Positions 44,929 to 53,458 of a stretch of DNA of 64,000 nucleotides are shown here, piece by piece. The notes below the pieces were generated by a model that worked only from the letters and a program-made list of their open reading frames with translations, did no database searches and was not told the origin of the DNA. Source of the stretch: Dryocola clanedunensis subsp. sulfonylureivorans (GTDB lineage Bacteria; Pseudomonadota; Gammaproteobacteria; Enterobacterales; Enterobacteriaceae). The stretch is taken from contig NZ_JAERMU010000003.1 of the NCBI RefSeq assembly GCF_016756775.1, positions 62,001 through 126,000 of the forward strand, read 5' to 3'. The number at the start of each line of letters is the position of its first letter. Position 1 is the stretch's first letter. The position numbers were made by a program, and so were the translations under genes.

Positions 44929-46236
44929 ATGCCATCAGCTACCCCATCATCGCTGTTCAGGGCGAAAGCAAAAGTCATTCTTCAGGTGACGTCGGGCAAC
45001 TTTCTTGAGCAGTTCGATTTTTTCCTGTTCGGCTTTTATGCCACCTATATCGCCCATACTTTTTTTCCGGCTAAGAACGAATTCATTTCGCTAATGATGA
45101 CCTTCGGCGTCTTCGGGGCGGGTTTCCTGATGCGCCCTCTGGGCGCCGTGGTTCTTGGCGCATGGATCGACAAAGTAGGGCGTCGCAAAGGTCTGATTGG
45201 GACATTGTCCCTGATGGCGGCGGGAACATTTCTGATCGTCCTGGTTCCCGGGTATGAAACTATTGGGATCTGGGCCCCGCTGCTGGTGTTAAGCGGGCGT
45301 TTGCTGCAGGGGTTCTCTGCCGGCGCGGAGCTGGGCGGGGTATCTGTCTATCTGGCCGAAATGGCCACGCCGAATCGCAGAGGGTTCTACACCAGCTGGC
45401 AGTCAGGAAGCCAGCAGGTCTCGATCATGGCGGCGGCGGCTCTGGGTTACATGCTGAATATGACGCTTAGTGAGCCGGTCCTGCATGACTGGGGATGGAG
45501 GATTCCTTTCGCCATCGGCTGCCTGATTGTGCCTTTTATTTTCTTCCTGCGTAAAAATCTCAATGAGACAGTTGAATACGCGCAGCGTCAGAGTCACCCG
45601 ACGCTGAAACAGTCCATCAGCATACTGTTGGCAAACTGGAATGTGGTGATCGCCGGTATGTTTATGGTCGCGATGACCACCACTGCCTTCTACCTGATTA
45701 CCGTTTATGCCCCGACGTTCGGCAGGAAAGTGCTGCATCTTAGCGCCTCAGACAGTCTTCTGGTCACCCTGCTGGTGGCTATCTCAAACTTCATCTGGTT
45801 GCCGATTGGAGGAATGATCTCCGACCGCATAGGGCGTAAGTCAGTGTTGCTCGCCATGACGGCGCTTGCCATCGTCACTACCTGGCCTGCGCTAAGAATG
45901 CTGACGCATGCACCTGATTTCAGCATGATGCTGGGCGTACTTCTCTGGCTGTCATTTATTTACGGCATGTATAACGGTGCGATGGTGGCTGCGCTGACTG
46001 AAATCATGCCTGAGGAGGTCAGGGTGGCTGGATTCTCGCTGGCCTATAGCCTGGCAACGGCCATTTTTGGCGGCTTTACCCCGGCAATTTCTACCGCGCT
46101 CATCCAGTACACCGGCGATAAGGCGGCCCCGGGCTACTGGATGAGCTTCGCCGCAGCATGTGCATTGTTTGCGACGCTGTACCTCTACCGCCGAGTCTCT
46201 CAGCATCATTTCGGCACGGATAAGTCTTTTGGATAA
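44929..46236 (+). CDS. MHS-family MFS transporter (citrate/tricarballylate-proton symporter type)
   Basis: A 435-residue inner-membrane importer with 12 hydrophobic segments. [65 protein letters not shown] and [14 protein letters not shown] are close to Klebsiella CitH and Salmonella CitA/TcuC, which take up citrate or tricarballylate with protons. The gene is followed after 9 bases by a ModA-like binding protein and then a convergent LysR gene. Citrate and tricarballylate cannot be told apart; no tcuAB genes are present here. Confidence 0.85.
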   Translation: MPSATPSSLFRAKAKVILQVTSGNFLEQFDFFLFGFYATYIAHTFFPAKNEFISLMMTFGVFGAGFLMRPLGAVVLGAWIDKVGRRKGLIGTLSLMAAGTFLIVLVPGYETIGIWAPLLVLSGRLLQGFSAGAELGGVSVYLAEMATPNRRGFYTSWQSGSQQVSIMAAAALGYMLNMTLSEPVLHDWGWRIPFAIGCLIVPFIFFLRKNLNETVEYAQRQSHPTLKQSISILLANWNVVIAGMFMVAMTTTAFYLITVYAPTFGRKVLHLSASDSLLVTLLVAISNFIWLPIGGMISDRIGRKSVLLAMTALAIVTTWPALRMLTHAPDFSMMLGVLLWLSFIYGMYNGAMVAALTEIMPEEVRVAGFSLAYSLATAIFGGFTPAISTALIQYTGDKAAPGYWMSFAAACALFATLYLYRRVSQHHFGTDKSFG

Positions 46237-46245
46237 GGGAGCACT

Positions 46246-47040
46246 ATGAAATATCAGAATTGGTTTGTTCCGGTCCTGTTGCTCGGCGGAAGCTACAGTT
46301 CATTTGTTGGCGCACAGGAGATAACCGTTATGATCTCCGGTGGTTTCTCCGCAGCGCTTGACCAGCTGGCTCCCATGTATCAGCAGAAGAGTGGTGACAC
46401 GCTGCGTATCATTCACGGCCCTTCTATGGGGCAATCACCCGAGGCGATACCCCATCGTCTGGAAAGTGGGCAGGCCGCCGACGTGGTTATTATGGTGGGC
46501 TATGCGCTGGATAAACTGCAACAAGCGGGCAAAATGACACCTGGAAGTCGTATTGAGCTTGCGGATTCCCGAATTGGCGCCGTGGTGCGCAGCGGGACTT
46601 CTGTCCCGGATATCAGCACCCCCAGCGCGTTGAAAAAGACCTTATTAGAAGCTAAATCTATTGCCTACTCGGACAGTGCCAGCGGCCAGTACGTGCAGAG
46701 CGAGCTGTTCAACAAACTTGGTATCGCCGACGAGGTGCACCAGAAGGCGAAAATGGTCGAAAAGACCCCCGTCGCCTCGGTGGTTGCGCAAGGAAAGTAT
46801 GAAATTGGTTTTCAGCAGGTGAGCGAGCTCTTACCCGTGAAGGGCGCGAAGTTTATTGGCCCGGTGCCTGACTCTCTGCAATACGTCACTCGTTTTGCCG
46901 GGGCCGTGGTAGCGAAATCTTCCCATCAGCAGCATGCACGACAACTATTGTGCTATCTGGCCTCAGCGCAAGCGAAAGCCGACGTTGAGAAAACAGGGCT
47001 TGATGCGCTTACGAGCACAGTTGCTGACTGTCCTGCGTAA
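46246..47040 (+). CDS. ModA-like periplasmic substrate-binding protein
   Basis: A 264-residue exported protein. Residues 1-23 form a signal peptide ending VGA. The body has the type II binding-protein fold of the ModA group: EITVMISGGFSAALDQLAPMYQQKSG, GPSMGQSPEAIPHRLESGQAADVVIMV, SIAYSDSASGQYVQSELFNKLGI and GKYEIGFQQVSELLPVKGAKFIGPVPDSLQ. No ModB or ModC partner is near. It follows the MHS transporter by 9 bases and was probably recruited to a carboxylate pathway instead of molybdate import; the ligand is unknown. Confidence 0.75.
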   Translation: MKYQNWFVPVLLLGGSYSSFVGAQEITVMISGGFSAALDQLAPMYQQKSGDTLRIIHGPSMGQSPEAIPHRLESGQAADVVIMVGYALDKLQQAGKMTPGSRIELADSRIGAVVRSGTSVPDISTPSALKKTLLEAKSIAYSDSASGQYVQSELFNKLGIADEVHQKAKMVEKTPVASVVAQGKYEIGFQQVSELLPVKGAKFIGPVPDSLQYVTRFAGAVVAKSSHQQHARQLLCYLASAQAKADVEKTGLDALTSTVADCPA

Positions 47041-47049
47041 AAGACAGCC

Positions 47050-47949
47050 TTAACCGCGGGTCAGAAAATAAGAGGTAATTGCAGCTTCAAGCAAGGCCGC
47101 CTGCGGTGAAAGTTCTCTGCCCGCCTTCTTGATTAACCCGACCTGTCTTTTGACGGTGGGGTTGGTCAGGAGGAGGGTTGTCAATACGGCATGAGTGTAA
47201 CCAGGCACGGCCATGGCAGGCGCCGCCGCAAGCCCCAGGCCCGCATCAACCATGCCGAGCATGGCGGTGACGTGCAGGGTTTCGCAAACCGGCTGGCGGC
47301 GGGCGGTGACTTTACCCAGCGCCTGATCGAGTAAGAGCCGGTTCCCCGATGATTTATCCAGCCAGATATAATCACCAGCAAAAAACTCTTCCCAGGTCAG
47401 GCTGGTACGCTGGGCACGAGGATCGTCCCTGCGGCACACCGCCTGATAAGTTTCATCAACCAGCGGTGTAAACACCAGGCCGACATCAATACTGGACAGA
47501 AAGCTCAGTCCAAAATCTGCCTTACGATTCTGCACCGCAGAGGCGACTTCACCGGCGCTGGTGTCGATGACTCTGATACGGGCATCAGGAAACTGCATTC
47601 TGAAGTGGCTAATGACCTGCGGCATAAAGTAATTAGCGGCCGAGGGGACACAGGCGACGGTGACAAGCCGGTTGCTGTGCGCTATCCCATCGCCGATCCC
47701 CTCTATTGCTTCTTCAAACTCCAGTAGGAGGTGCCGTGCGCGCGGCGCAAAGGTTCTGCCAGTTTGAGTTAATGTCACACGGCGGGTCGTCCGGTCGAAT
47801 AATCTCACCCCTAACAGCGTCTCCAGCTTTTCAATCCGCCGGCTCAGCGCGGATTGCGAGATACAAATCGCCTCCGCGGCATAGCGGAAGCTGCCGTGCT
47901 CGCTGAGGGCAAGAAACGCGTAGAGATCCTGGAGATCGAAGTTAGGCAA
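47050..47949 (-). CDS. LysR-family transcriptional regulator
   Basis: A 299-residue LysR regulator. The N-terminal helix-turn-helix reads LYAFLALSEHGSFRYAAEAICISQSALSRRIEKLETLLGVRLFDRT; a periplasmic-binding-like effector domain follows. The TTG at 47949 is preferred because AAGGA lies 7 bases before it; a TTG at 47967 would add six residues but has no such site. It is convergent with the ModA-like gene and most likely controls the transporter pair. It differs from PtrR in this window. Confidence 0.82.
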   Translation of the reverse strand: MPNFDLQDLYAFLALSEHGSFRYAAEAICISQSALSRRIEKLETLLGVRLFDRTTRRVTLTQTGRTFAPRARHLLLEFEEAIEGIGDGIAHSNRLVTVACVPSAANYFMPQVISHFRMQFPDARIRVIDTSAGEVASAVQNRKADFGLSFLSSIDVGLVFTPLVDETYQAVCRRDDPRAQRTSLTWEEFFAGDYIWLDKSSGNRLLLDQALGKVTARRQPVCETLHVTAMLGMVDAGLGLAAAPAMAVPGYTHAVLTTLLLTNPTVKRQVGLIKKAGRELSPQAALLEAAITSYFLTRG

Positions 47950-48096
47950 TGGCTTTTCCTTTAACAATTTTTCAACATTTCATTGTAACGTATTCATTAC
48001 CGCTCAGGAAATCGCTCGAAAAAAACGTGCTACTATAAATTTATATTTCACCTCTCACCCACTGGTATTATTTACCGGGCCTGTGCATGCAGACAT

Positions 48097-49572
48097 ATGA
48101 ATCTGAAACGCTTTGCTAGTCAGAAAAAGATCGCGATTTTCTCCGACAATAATACCCTTGCCAACGCTGTTGGTATATTTGTCATCACCACACTTTTTTA
48201 TTTTTTTGGTGCGGCCCTGCGCCTGGTGGATGAGCTGTCCCTCTTCTGGCCGCTGAACGCAGTGCTGGCGGCAGTATTTGTCCGCAACCCCTTTCTTAAC
48301 CGGCCCCTTTACTACTTCTTATGCTATAGCGCGATGATTGTTTATGATGCCTTCACCGCGTCCTGGGGCTGGATGTCGATAGTCATCAACTTTTCAAATA
48401 TGGTCTTTATTATTACTGTAGCAAAATTATTGCTCCGCTATTCTTCTCAGCAAAGTGAAAATAACTGGGCAATAAATGCTTTTAATATATTTCATTTCAG
48501 CCTTATTGGTGCGTTATTATGTTCGCTGGTCGGTGCGGTAGGTTCAATTGATAACATCAATGACTACGCAAAACTCATCCCCCTGTATGCCGACTGGGTC
48601 AGTGAACAATTCTCGACCGGCGTCCTGATGCTTCCCTGTCTGCTGTCGGCAAAATGGCCGGACTGGGAGAAGCTGCCGCCGTTCAGGTTATCCCGACTCT
48701 ATCCGCTGCTGGGGATTGTGATCTCTTTGTTTGCATCGGTGATAATTGGTGGTGCTGGAAGCCTTGCCTTTCCCTTACCGGCCCTGATCTGGTGTGCCAT
48801 ACGTTACCCGTTAGCCATTACTGCCCTGGTGACGCTGCTTACCGGCGCGACCGAGATTATCCTGGTCGCCAGTTCGGTGATTAATATCCACGCTGACCAC
48901 ACGCTGCTGGTGGGCCAAATGTTCTCAGCAAGGTTGGGGATTGCCACTATTGTGATATGCCCGCTGATTGTCTCTGTCAGCGTTGATGCCATTAACCAGC
49001 TGATCAAACAGACTGCGCTGCGTGCCGATTTCGACTACCTGACCGGGGTCTATTCCCGTTCAGGTTTGTTTGAAAAGCTGAAAAAGGAAGGCCGCTTATT
49101 GGGTGGGAAAGATCGGCCACTCCTTTGTGTCATGCTGCTGGATATCGACTTTTTCAAACGAATTAACGATAACTATGGCCATGAATGCGGGGATATCGTT
49201 CTGACTTCCTTTGCGCTAAAACTCAGGCAGGCCGTGGGGCAAAAAGGATTAGTCGCCAGAATGGGGGGCGAGGAATTTGTCGTGGTGGTAAGCGTTGCGG
49301 ATGAAGCTCAGGGCTATGGGCTGGCGGAAATGGTGCGAAAAAGCATTGAGCTAAATTCATTTCGCTATCAGCAGGAAAGTTTATTTATTACCGTCAGTGT
49401 TGGGCTTGCTACGGCTAAACTTACGCACAAACCCGTGGTAGATATTTTTAATGAACTCATCCATGAAGCGGACAGAAATCTCTATACTTCTAAGAGAAAT
49501 GGCCGTAACCAGACCAGTGCTACCGCTGCGGATGCTTCGGAAATGGCCTCCTCGTTTCAGTCTGCCCCCTAG
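48097..49572 (+). CDS. yneF: Diguanylate cyclase YneF (MASE1-GGDEF)
   Basis: A 491-residue inner-membrane enzyme making cyclic di-GMP. The N-terminal ~310 residues hold about eight hydrophobic segments of a MASE1-type sensor (LSLFWPLNAVLAAVFVRNPF, WVSEQFSTGVLMLPCLLSAK, GGAGSLAFPLPALIWCAIRYP). The GGDEF domain begins FDYLTGVYSRSGLFEKL and has an intact active loop GGEEF (390-394). The five residues before it are not preceded by RxxD, so product inhibition through the I-site is not expected. The second half matches E. coli YneF (DgcF), whose annotated form is shorter at the N-terminus. Confidence 0.9.
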   Translation: MNLKRFASQKKIAIFSDNNTLANAVGIFVITTLFYFFGAALRLVDELSLFWPLNAVLAAVFVRNPFLNRPLYYFLCYSAMIVYDAFTASWGWMSIVINFSNMVFIITVAKLLLRYSSQQSENNWAINAFNIFHFSLIGALLCSLVGAVGSIDNINDYAKLIPLYADWVSEQFSTGVLMLPCLLSAKWPDWEKLPPFRLSRLYPLLGIVISLFASVIIGGAGSLAFPLPALIWCAIRYPLAITALVTLLTGATEIILVASSVINIHADHTLLVGQMFSARLGIATIVICPLIVSVSVDAINQLIKQTALRADFDYLTGVYSRSGLFEKLKKEGRLLGGKDRPLLCVMLLDIDFFKRINDNYGHECGDIVLTSFALKLRQAVGQKGLVARMGGEEFVVVVSVADEAQGYGLAEMVRKSIELNSFRYQQESLFITVSVGLATAKLTHKPVVDIFNELIHEADRNLYTSKRNGRNQTSATAADASEMASSFQSAP

Positions 49573-49623
49573 TTCGGGTATAGTCTGTCTCGAATGAATA
49601 ATATCCCCAGGGAAAATGCAGTT

Positions 49624-50607
49624 ATGGCGAAAAAAATCCCCACATTCCCCCCAGATGAGGAAACACGTTTACGCTCCGTACATGCTTCCGGCTTATTAAG
49701 ATCGGGGCAAGATGAGCGCTTTGACCGTCTGACCCGCCTTGCAAGGCAGGTCTTTGACGTACCGATTGCCATGGTCACGCTGGCTGACGAAGATCGGCTG
49801 TACGTGAAATCCTGCGATGGTTTCTCCCCACCTCGATATGTGCCGCGTGAGGACTCTTTTTGCGGCCATGCGATACTCAGCCCGGATCCGCTTATTGTTC
49901 AGGATGCGTCAAAAGATGCACGCTTTTACGACAATTCGAACGTGACGCAAGAGCCTTACGTTCGCTTTTATGCGGGCTGTCCGGTCATGCTTCCTGATGG
50001 CGCTACGGCCGGGACCTTTTGTCTTATTGATCATAAGCCCCGCGAGTTTACCCCCCAGGAATTAGTGGCACTTAAAGATCTGGCCGCCATTGTTGAGGAT
50101 GAGTTTGCCGTGCTCGACGCGGCCTCATCGGATGAGCTGACCGGCCTGCTGAATCGCCGGGGTATCAAACTGCTCGCGGATTACTCCCTTGTCTCTTCAC
50201 AGCGCCGGGGCGAGCCGTTAAGCGTGGCATTTATCGATCTTGATGGTTTCAAGCAAATCAATGACACCTGGGGCCACGAAGAGGGCGACAGAGCGCTGAT
50301 AGCCATGGCCAACCTGATGAAGGCGGCGTTCCGGGATACTGACGTCCTCTCTCGCCCTGGGGGCGATGAATTCGTGATTATCTTCCTTGATACCGAAGAG
50401 GCTGGGGCGTTCATTGCGCTGGAGTATCTCAGTGAGCAGGTTGCCGACTTTAACCGTCACTCCGGCAACCCATGGACGCTTAACTACTCGGTTGGCCTGG
50501 TTCAATACAATGAGCTGGAACATGCCACGATGGCAGACATCATTCAGCATGCTGACCAGCAGATGTATCAGGTAAAAGCCGAGCACAAATTAAAACAAAT
50601 TCGTTAA
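49624..50607 (+). CDS. GAF-GGDEF diguanylate cyclase, soluble
   Basis: A 327-residue cytoplasmic cyclase. A GAF sensor (about 20-165: RFDRLTRLARQVFDVPIAMV, EDSFCGHAILSPDPLIVQDA, GCPVMLPDGATAGTFCLID) precedes a GGDEF domain with the active loop GGDEF at 246-250. RDTD (237-240) followed by five residues before the loop is a complete I-site, so this enzyme should be product-inhibited, unlike YneF next door. AGGGA lies 10 bases before ATG 49624; an ATG at 49594 is an alternative. It follows yneF by 51 bases and ends at a strong terminator. It is absent from the E. coli yneF-uxaB interval. Confidence 0.88.
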   Translation: MAKKIPTFPPDEETRLRSVHASGLLRSGQDERFDRLTRLARQVFDVPIAMVTLADEDRLYVKSCDGFSPPRYVPREDSFCGHAILSPDPLIVQDASKDARFYDNSNVTQEPYVRFYAGCPVMLPDGATAGTFCLIDHKPREFTPQELVALKDLAAIVEDEFAVLDAASSDELTGLLNRRGIKLLADYSLVSSQRRGEPLSVAFIDLDGFKQINDTWGHEEGDRALIAMANLMKAAFRDTDVLSRPGGDEFVIIFLDTEEAGAFIALEYLSEQVADFNRHSGNPWTLNYSVGLVQYNELEHATMADIIQHADQQMYQVKAEHKLKQIR

Positions 50608-50629
50608 GCTTCCGTTTATAGACATATTT

Positions 50630-50655
50630 AAAAACCCGTGAGCTAGCGGGTTTTT
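50630..50655. terminator. Intrinsic terminator after the GAF-GGDEF gene
   Basis: AAAAACCCG (50630-50638) pairs with CGGGTTTTT (50647-50655) around TGAGCTAG. A-run and T-run on both sides make it usable in both directions. Confidence 0.85.
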
Positions 50656-50738
50656 AATCTCTTGTTGTTATTTGGTATACATTTCCCAACCTACACTTTG
50701 CCTGTTGAATAAACAGTGTTAAAGCGAGGCGGAAGCGT

Positions 50739-51680
50739 ATGACCATTCTTGAAAATCATGAAGTGCTGCGAAAAAATAACGCAGGGCTTGCAACGTTAAT
50801 GGCGTTAATAAGTGGTGGTATTGCTCCGGCTGCGATTTGGCAGCAAAAAAAATATCGTCTTAAATATTTATTTCGCACTTTTTTGGCTCCTCGTCAGACG
50901 CTGCGTTATCTTAACATTCTGACGCGGCATCAGTATTTTTCGACGCTGCTGTCAGCGCAAAAAACATTGCCGAGCAAAATCCACCGGCATTATTTACATC
51001 TCGGTCTGAATACGGCTTCACGGGTTGACGCTATCACTTACCACTATGAATTTATCGACAGACTATGTGGCCAGCATCTTGGTCAGGCCCTGCTGTCGGC
51101 GGAGAAAACACCTCTGATTCATCTGACGGGCAAAGACGGCGAGGCTGTGATCGTCAGTGCCAGCAGCGCCGGTGGTGCCGAACGAGAAGGCGAATGCACG
51201 CTCTGGTTAGAGGTGGAGGGAACGCCTCTGGCTTCCGTCACTTTTTGCGCCACGCATAGCCAGCAGCAGCAGGCGATCGTCATTGGTGGCCTGCAAGGCG
51301 CACGGCGTAACGTACCCCATGAAGCAATTAAAATGGCGACTAAAGCCTGTTATGGTCTTTTCCCAAAACGTTTGTTAATGGAGACGCTTTGGCTATTGGC
51401 GGAACGGCAGAATATTAAAATTATCTATGGCGTCAGCGATCGCAGTCATGTTTTTCGCGGTTTGCGTTACAGAATGAGTAAAAGCAAAAAATTTCACGCC
51501 AGTTATAATGAGTTTTGGGGATCTATTGGTGGCGTAAAATATAATGAGCATCTTTTTCTTTTGCCTCTTTCACTTGAGCGGAAAGATATAAATATAATTG
51601 CCAGTAAGAAACGTTCAGAATATCGTAAGCGTTATGCGCTACTGAATGTTTTGAGAGATAAATTTAATCAATTACGGTAG
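50739..51680 (+). CDS. VirK/YbjX-family protein (DUF535)
   Basis: A 313-residue protein of the VirK/YbjX family. Recognisable parts are KYLFRTFLAPRQTLRYLNIL, HLGLNTASRVDAITYHYEFI, EGECTLWLEVEGTPLASVTF, GLQGARRNVPHEAIKMATKACYGLFPKRLLMETLW and the late KIIYGVSDRSHVFRGLRYR. Relatives include Shigella VirK, linked to IcsA surface display, and PhoP-regulated YbjX of Salmonella and E. coli; the molecular activity is unknown. The last third is more A/T-rich than its neighbours, a mild hint of separate origin. Single gene between a terminator and a GNAT gene. Confidence 0.82.
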   Translation: MTILENHEVLRKNNAGLATLMALISGGIAPAAIWQQKKYRLKYLFRTFLAPRQTLRYLNILTRHQYFSTLLSAQKTLPSKIHRHYLHLGLNTASRVDAITYHYEFIDRLCGQHLGQALLSAEKTPLIHLTGKDGEAVIVSASSAGGAEREGECTLWLEVEGTPLASVTFCATHSQQQQAIVIGGLQGARRNVPHEAIKMATKACYGLFPKRLLMETLWLLAERQNIKIIYGVSDRSHVFRGLRYRMSKSKKFHASYNEFWGSIGGVKYNEHLFLLPLSLERKDINIIASKKRSEYRKRYALLNVLRDKFNQLR

Positions 51681-51777
51681 TCGCCAGCCGATAAGTTTTT
51701 CCTATAGGTGGCGGGATTGACGCCGGTATTTTGCTCATTAAGATAACTTATTACCTTTGTTTAAAAGAGTTATTCTG

Positions 51778-52302
51778 ATGACCGATCTGCTCATTCGTGC
51801 TCTGCCTTTCTCCGAGTTTGACGCCCGTATCTCTCAGCTCAATGAGGTGCTCATTGACTGCGTGGCGGGCGGAGCGTCAGTCAGTTTTATGCACCCACTG
51901 TCGGTGCAAAAAGCCACAGAGTTCTGGCAGAAAGTGGCGAACAGCGTGGGCAATAACGAACGTATTGTTCTGGTTGCTGAAGATGAGCACCAGCAGATAG
52001 CAGGAACCGTCCAGCTGCTGACAGACCAGCCAGAAAACCAACCGCACAGAGCAGACGTAGCCAAAATGCTGGTTCATCCGCGAGCCAGGCGTCGTGGAAT
52101 TGCGCAAAAACTGATGCAGCAGCTTGAAGTTGTCGCGCTGGAGGCTGGTAAGACCGTACTGGTCCTTGATACGGCAACCGGCAGCCATGCCGAGTTGTTA
52201 TACCAAAATCTCGGGTGGCTGCGAGTAGGTGACCTGCCAAAATTCGCTCTGATGCCTGATGGGACGTTCTGCTCAACCACCTTTTATTACAAGCATCTCT
52301 GA
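51778..52302 (+). CDS. GNAT-family N-acetyltransferase
   Basis: A 174-residue cytoplasmic acetyltransferase. The acetyl-CoA loop is in KMLVHPRARRRGIAQKLMQQLE (Q/RxxGxG/A type), preceded by IVLVAEDEHQQIAGTVQLLTDQPENQPHRADV and followed by VLDTATGSHAELLYQNLGWLRVGDLPKFALMPDG, which is typical of small-molecule GNATs that protect against toxic amines. AAGAG lies 9 bases before ATG 51778. The substrate is not known. It stands alone between the VirK-like gene and the LysM pair. Confidence 0.8.
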   Translation: MTDLLIRALPFSEFDARISQLNEVLIDCVAGGASVSFMHPLSVQKATEFWQKVANSVGNNERIVLVAEDEHQQIAGTVQLLTDQPENQPHRADVAKMLVHPRARRRGIAQKLMQQLEVVALEAGKTVLVLDTATGSHAELLYQNLGWLRVGDLPKFALMPDGTFCSTTFYYKHL

Positions 52303-52409
52303 CCTGATAATGCAGGTAATGTCTTAAAAAAGACCCCGTCACTGGTAAATTCATTGTGGGTAGATACAATCCCTCGTCTTTAACACGACAAATTATAAGG
52401 GAAATTAAA

Positions 52410-52853
52410 ATGGATTTATTTGGATTAATTAAAGACGCTGGCGCGAAAATCTGGAATTCGGTTACGGATAAAAGCGAACGTGAGGATGCCGTTCAGAAAC
52501 ATATTACTGACCTGGGGATTGAGGGGGCAGAAGGTGTTTCCGTGCAAATTTCCGATGAGGGCGAAGCGACTGTATCAGGTGAAAACATCACTGCCGCTCA
52601 GAAGGATAAAATTCTGGTCGCCGTAGGTAACATTGCCGGTGTGTCCTCGGTTATTGACAAAATGGCCACAGCGGAAGGCCCTGGTAGCGCAACGTTTTAT
52701 ACCGTTAAAGCCGGGGACAATCTCAGCAGCATCGCTGCACATGTTTATGGCCATGCCGGCAGCTATATGAAAATTTTTGAAGCGAATAAGCCAATGCTTT
52801 CTCACCCTGATAAAATTTATCCAGGTCAGGTTTTGATTATTCCAGCACAGTGA
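52410..52853 (+). CDS. Kbp-like BON-LysM protein (YgaU paralogue)
   Basis: A 147-residue cytoplasmic protein resembling E. coli Kbp (YgaU), which binds potassium. It begins MDLFGLIKDAGAKIWNSVTD; a BON domain (about 25-85) with EGVSVQISDEGEATVSGENI and KDKILVAVGNIAGVSSV is followed by a LysM domain (about 98-146) FYTVKAGDNLSSIAAHVYG...IFEANKPMLSHPDKIYPGQVL. AAGGGA precedes ATG 52410. The many differences from Kbp and the location suggest a paralogue. It is followed after 28 bases by a YidB-like gene in the same direction. Confidence 0.85.
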   Translation: MDLFGLIKDAGAKIWNSVTDKSEREDAVQKHITDLGIEGAEGVSVQISDEGEATVSGENITAAQKDKILVAVGNIAGVSSVIDKMATAEGPGSATFYTVKAGDNLSSIAAHVYGHAGSYMKIFEANKPMLSHPDKIYPGQVLIIPAQ

Positions 52854-52881
52854 TTTTAACCCACCGCTAATAAGGACGTTT

Positions 52882-53277
52882 ATGAGCTTATTTGATAACG
52901 TAATGGGAATGGTTGGTAAAAATCTTCTCAAACCTGAAAATATTAAATCTGTTTTGGCCTGGCTGGAACAGCAGGGTGGCATCAGCGCTCTGGTGACTAA
53001 ATTTAGCCAGGCTGGCCTGGGCGATGTCCTTTCCTCGTGGCTGGGCAAGGAGTCCAATGCCGCTATCAATGAGGACCAGGTACAACAGGTCTTTGGCCTC
53101 GAGGAGCTAAAAAAGCTGGCAGCAGAGACGGGGATTACCCCTGCTATGGCGACCACCTTGCTGGCGCAGTCACTGCCGCAAATCGTCGATCTGCTCACGC
53201 CAGATGGCGAAACGCCACATGATAACGATCTCGTCTCTGCGGGTTTAAACCTTTTAAAAGGTAAGCTGCTGGGCTAA
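52882..53277 (+). CDS. YidB-family protein (DUF937)
   Basis: A 131-residue protein starting MSLFDNVMGMVGKNLLKPEN, with the DUF937/YidB pattern ALVTKFSQAGLGDVLSSWLGKESNAAINEDQVQQVFG and the final ATTLLAQSLPQIVDLLTPDG. The function of the family is unknown. It is 28 bases after the Kbp-like gene, suggesting an operon of two small envelope- or ion-stress-related proteins, and ends before a hairpin. Confidence 0.85.
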   Translation: MSLFDNVMGMVGKNLLKPENIKSVLAWLEQQGGISALVTKFSQAGLGDVLSSWLGKESNAAINEDQVQQVFGLEELKKLAAETGITPAMATTLLAQSLPQIVDLLTPDGETPHDNDLVSAGLNLLKGKLLG

Positions 53278-53285
53278 GTTCGCTT

Positions 53286-53310
53286 TCTCCCGATGGTTCA
53301 CGTCGGGAGA
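53286..53310 (+). terminator. Hairpin after the YidB-like gene
   Basis: TCTCCCGA and TCGGGAGA pair around a 9-base loop, followed by CTTTC. A weak to moderate rho-independent terminator. Confidence 0.55.
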
Positions 53311-53354
53311 CTTTCAAACCTGTCACACATCTCCTTTCGGAAATAAAATATTGG

Positions 53355-53386
53355 TATAATAACTTTGTTTTGATCAAAACAAGGTT
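53355..53386 (+). promoter_or_regulatory. uxaB promoter -10 and large operator-like palindrome
   Basis: TATAAT (53355-53360) is followed at once by a 26-base palindrome (53361-53386) whose 13-base arms differ at one position; its perfect 18-base core is TTGTTTTGATCAAAACAA. It would cover the transcription start, a classic repressor position. The element does not match the ExuR/UxuR-type consensus I know (AAATTGGTATACCAATTT), though TTGGTATAA just upstream resembles half of it. Confidence 0.6.
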
Positions 53387-53458
53387 TCGGGCTTATGGCT
53401 TCTGTTAGCTTTGGCGAACTTTCCGATCGCTTATCCGCTGCTAACGAAGGAGCCCATA

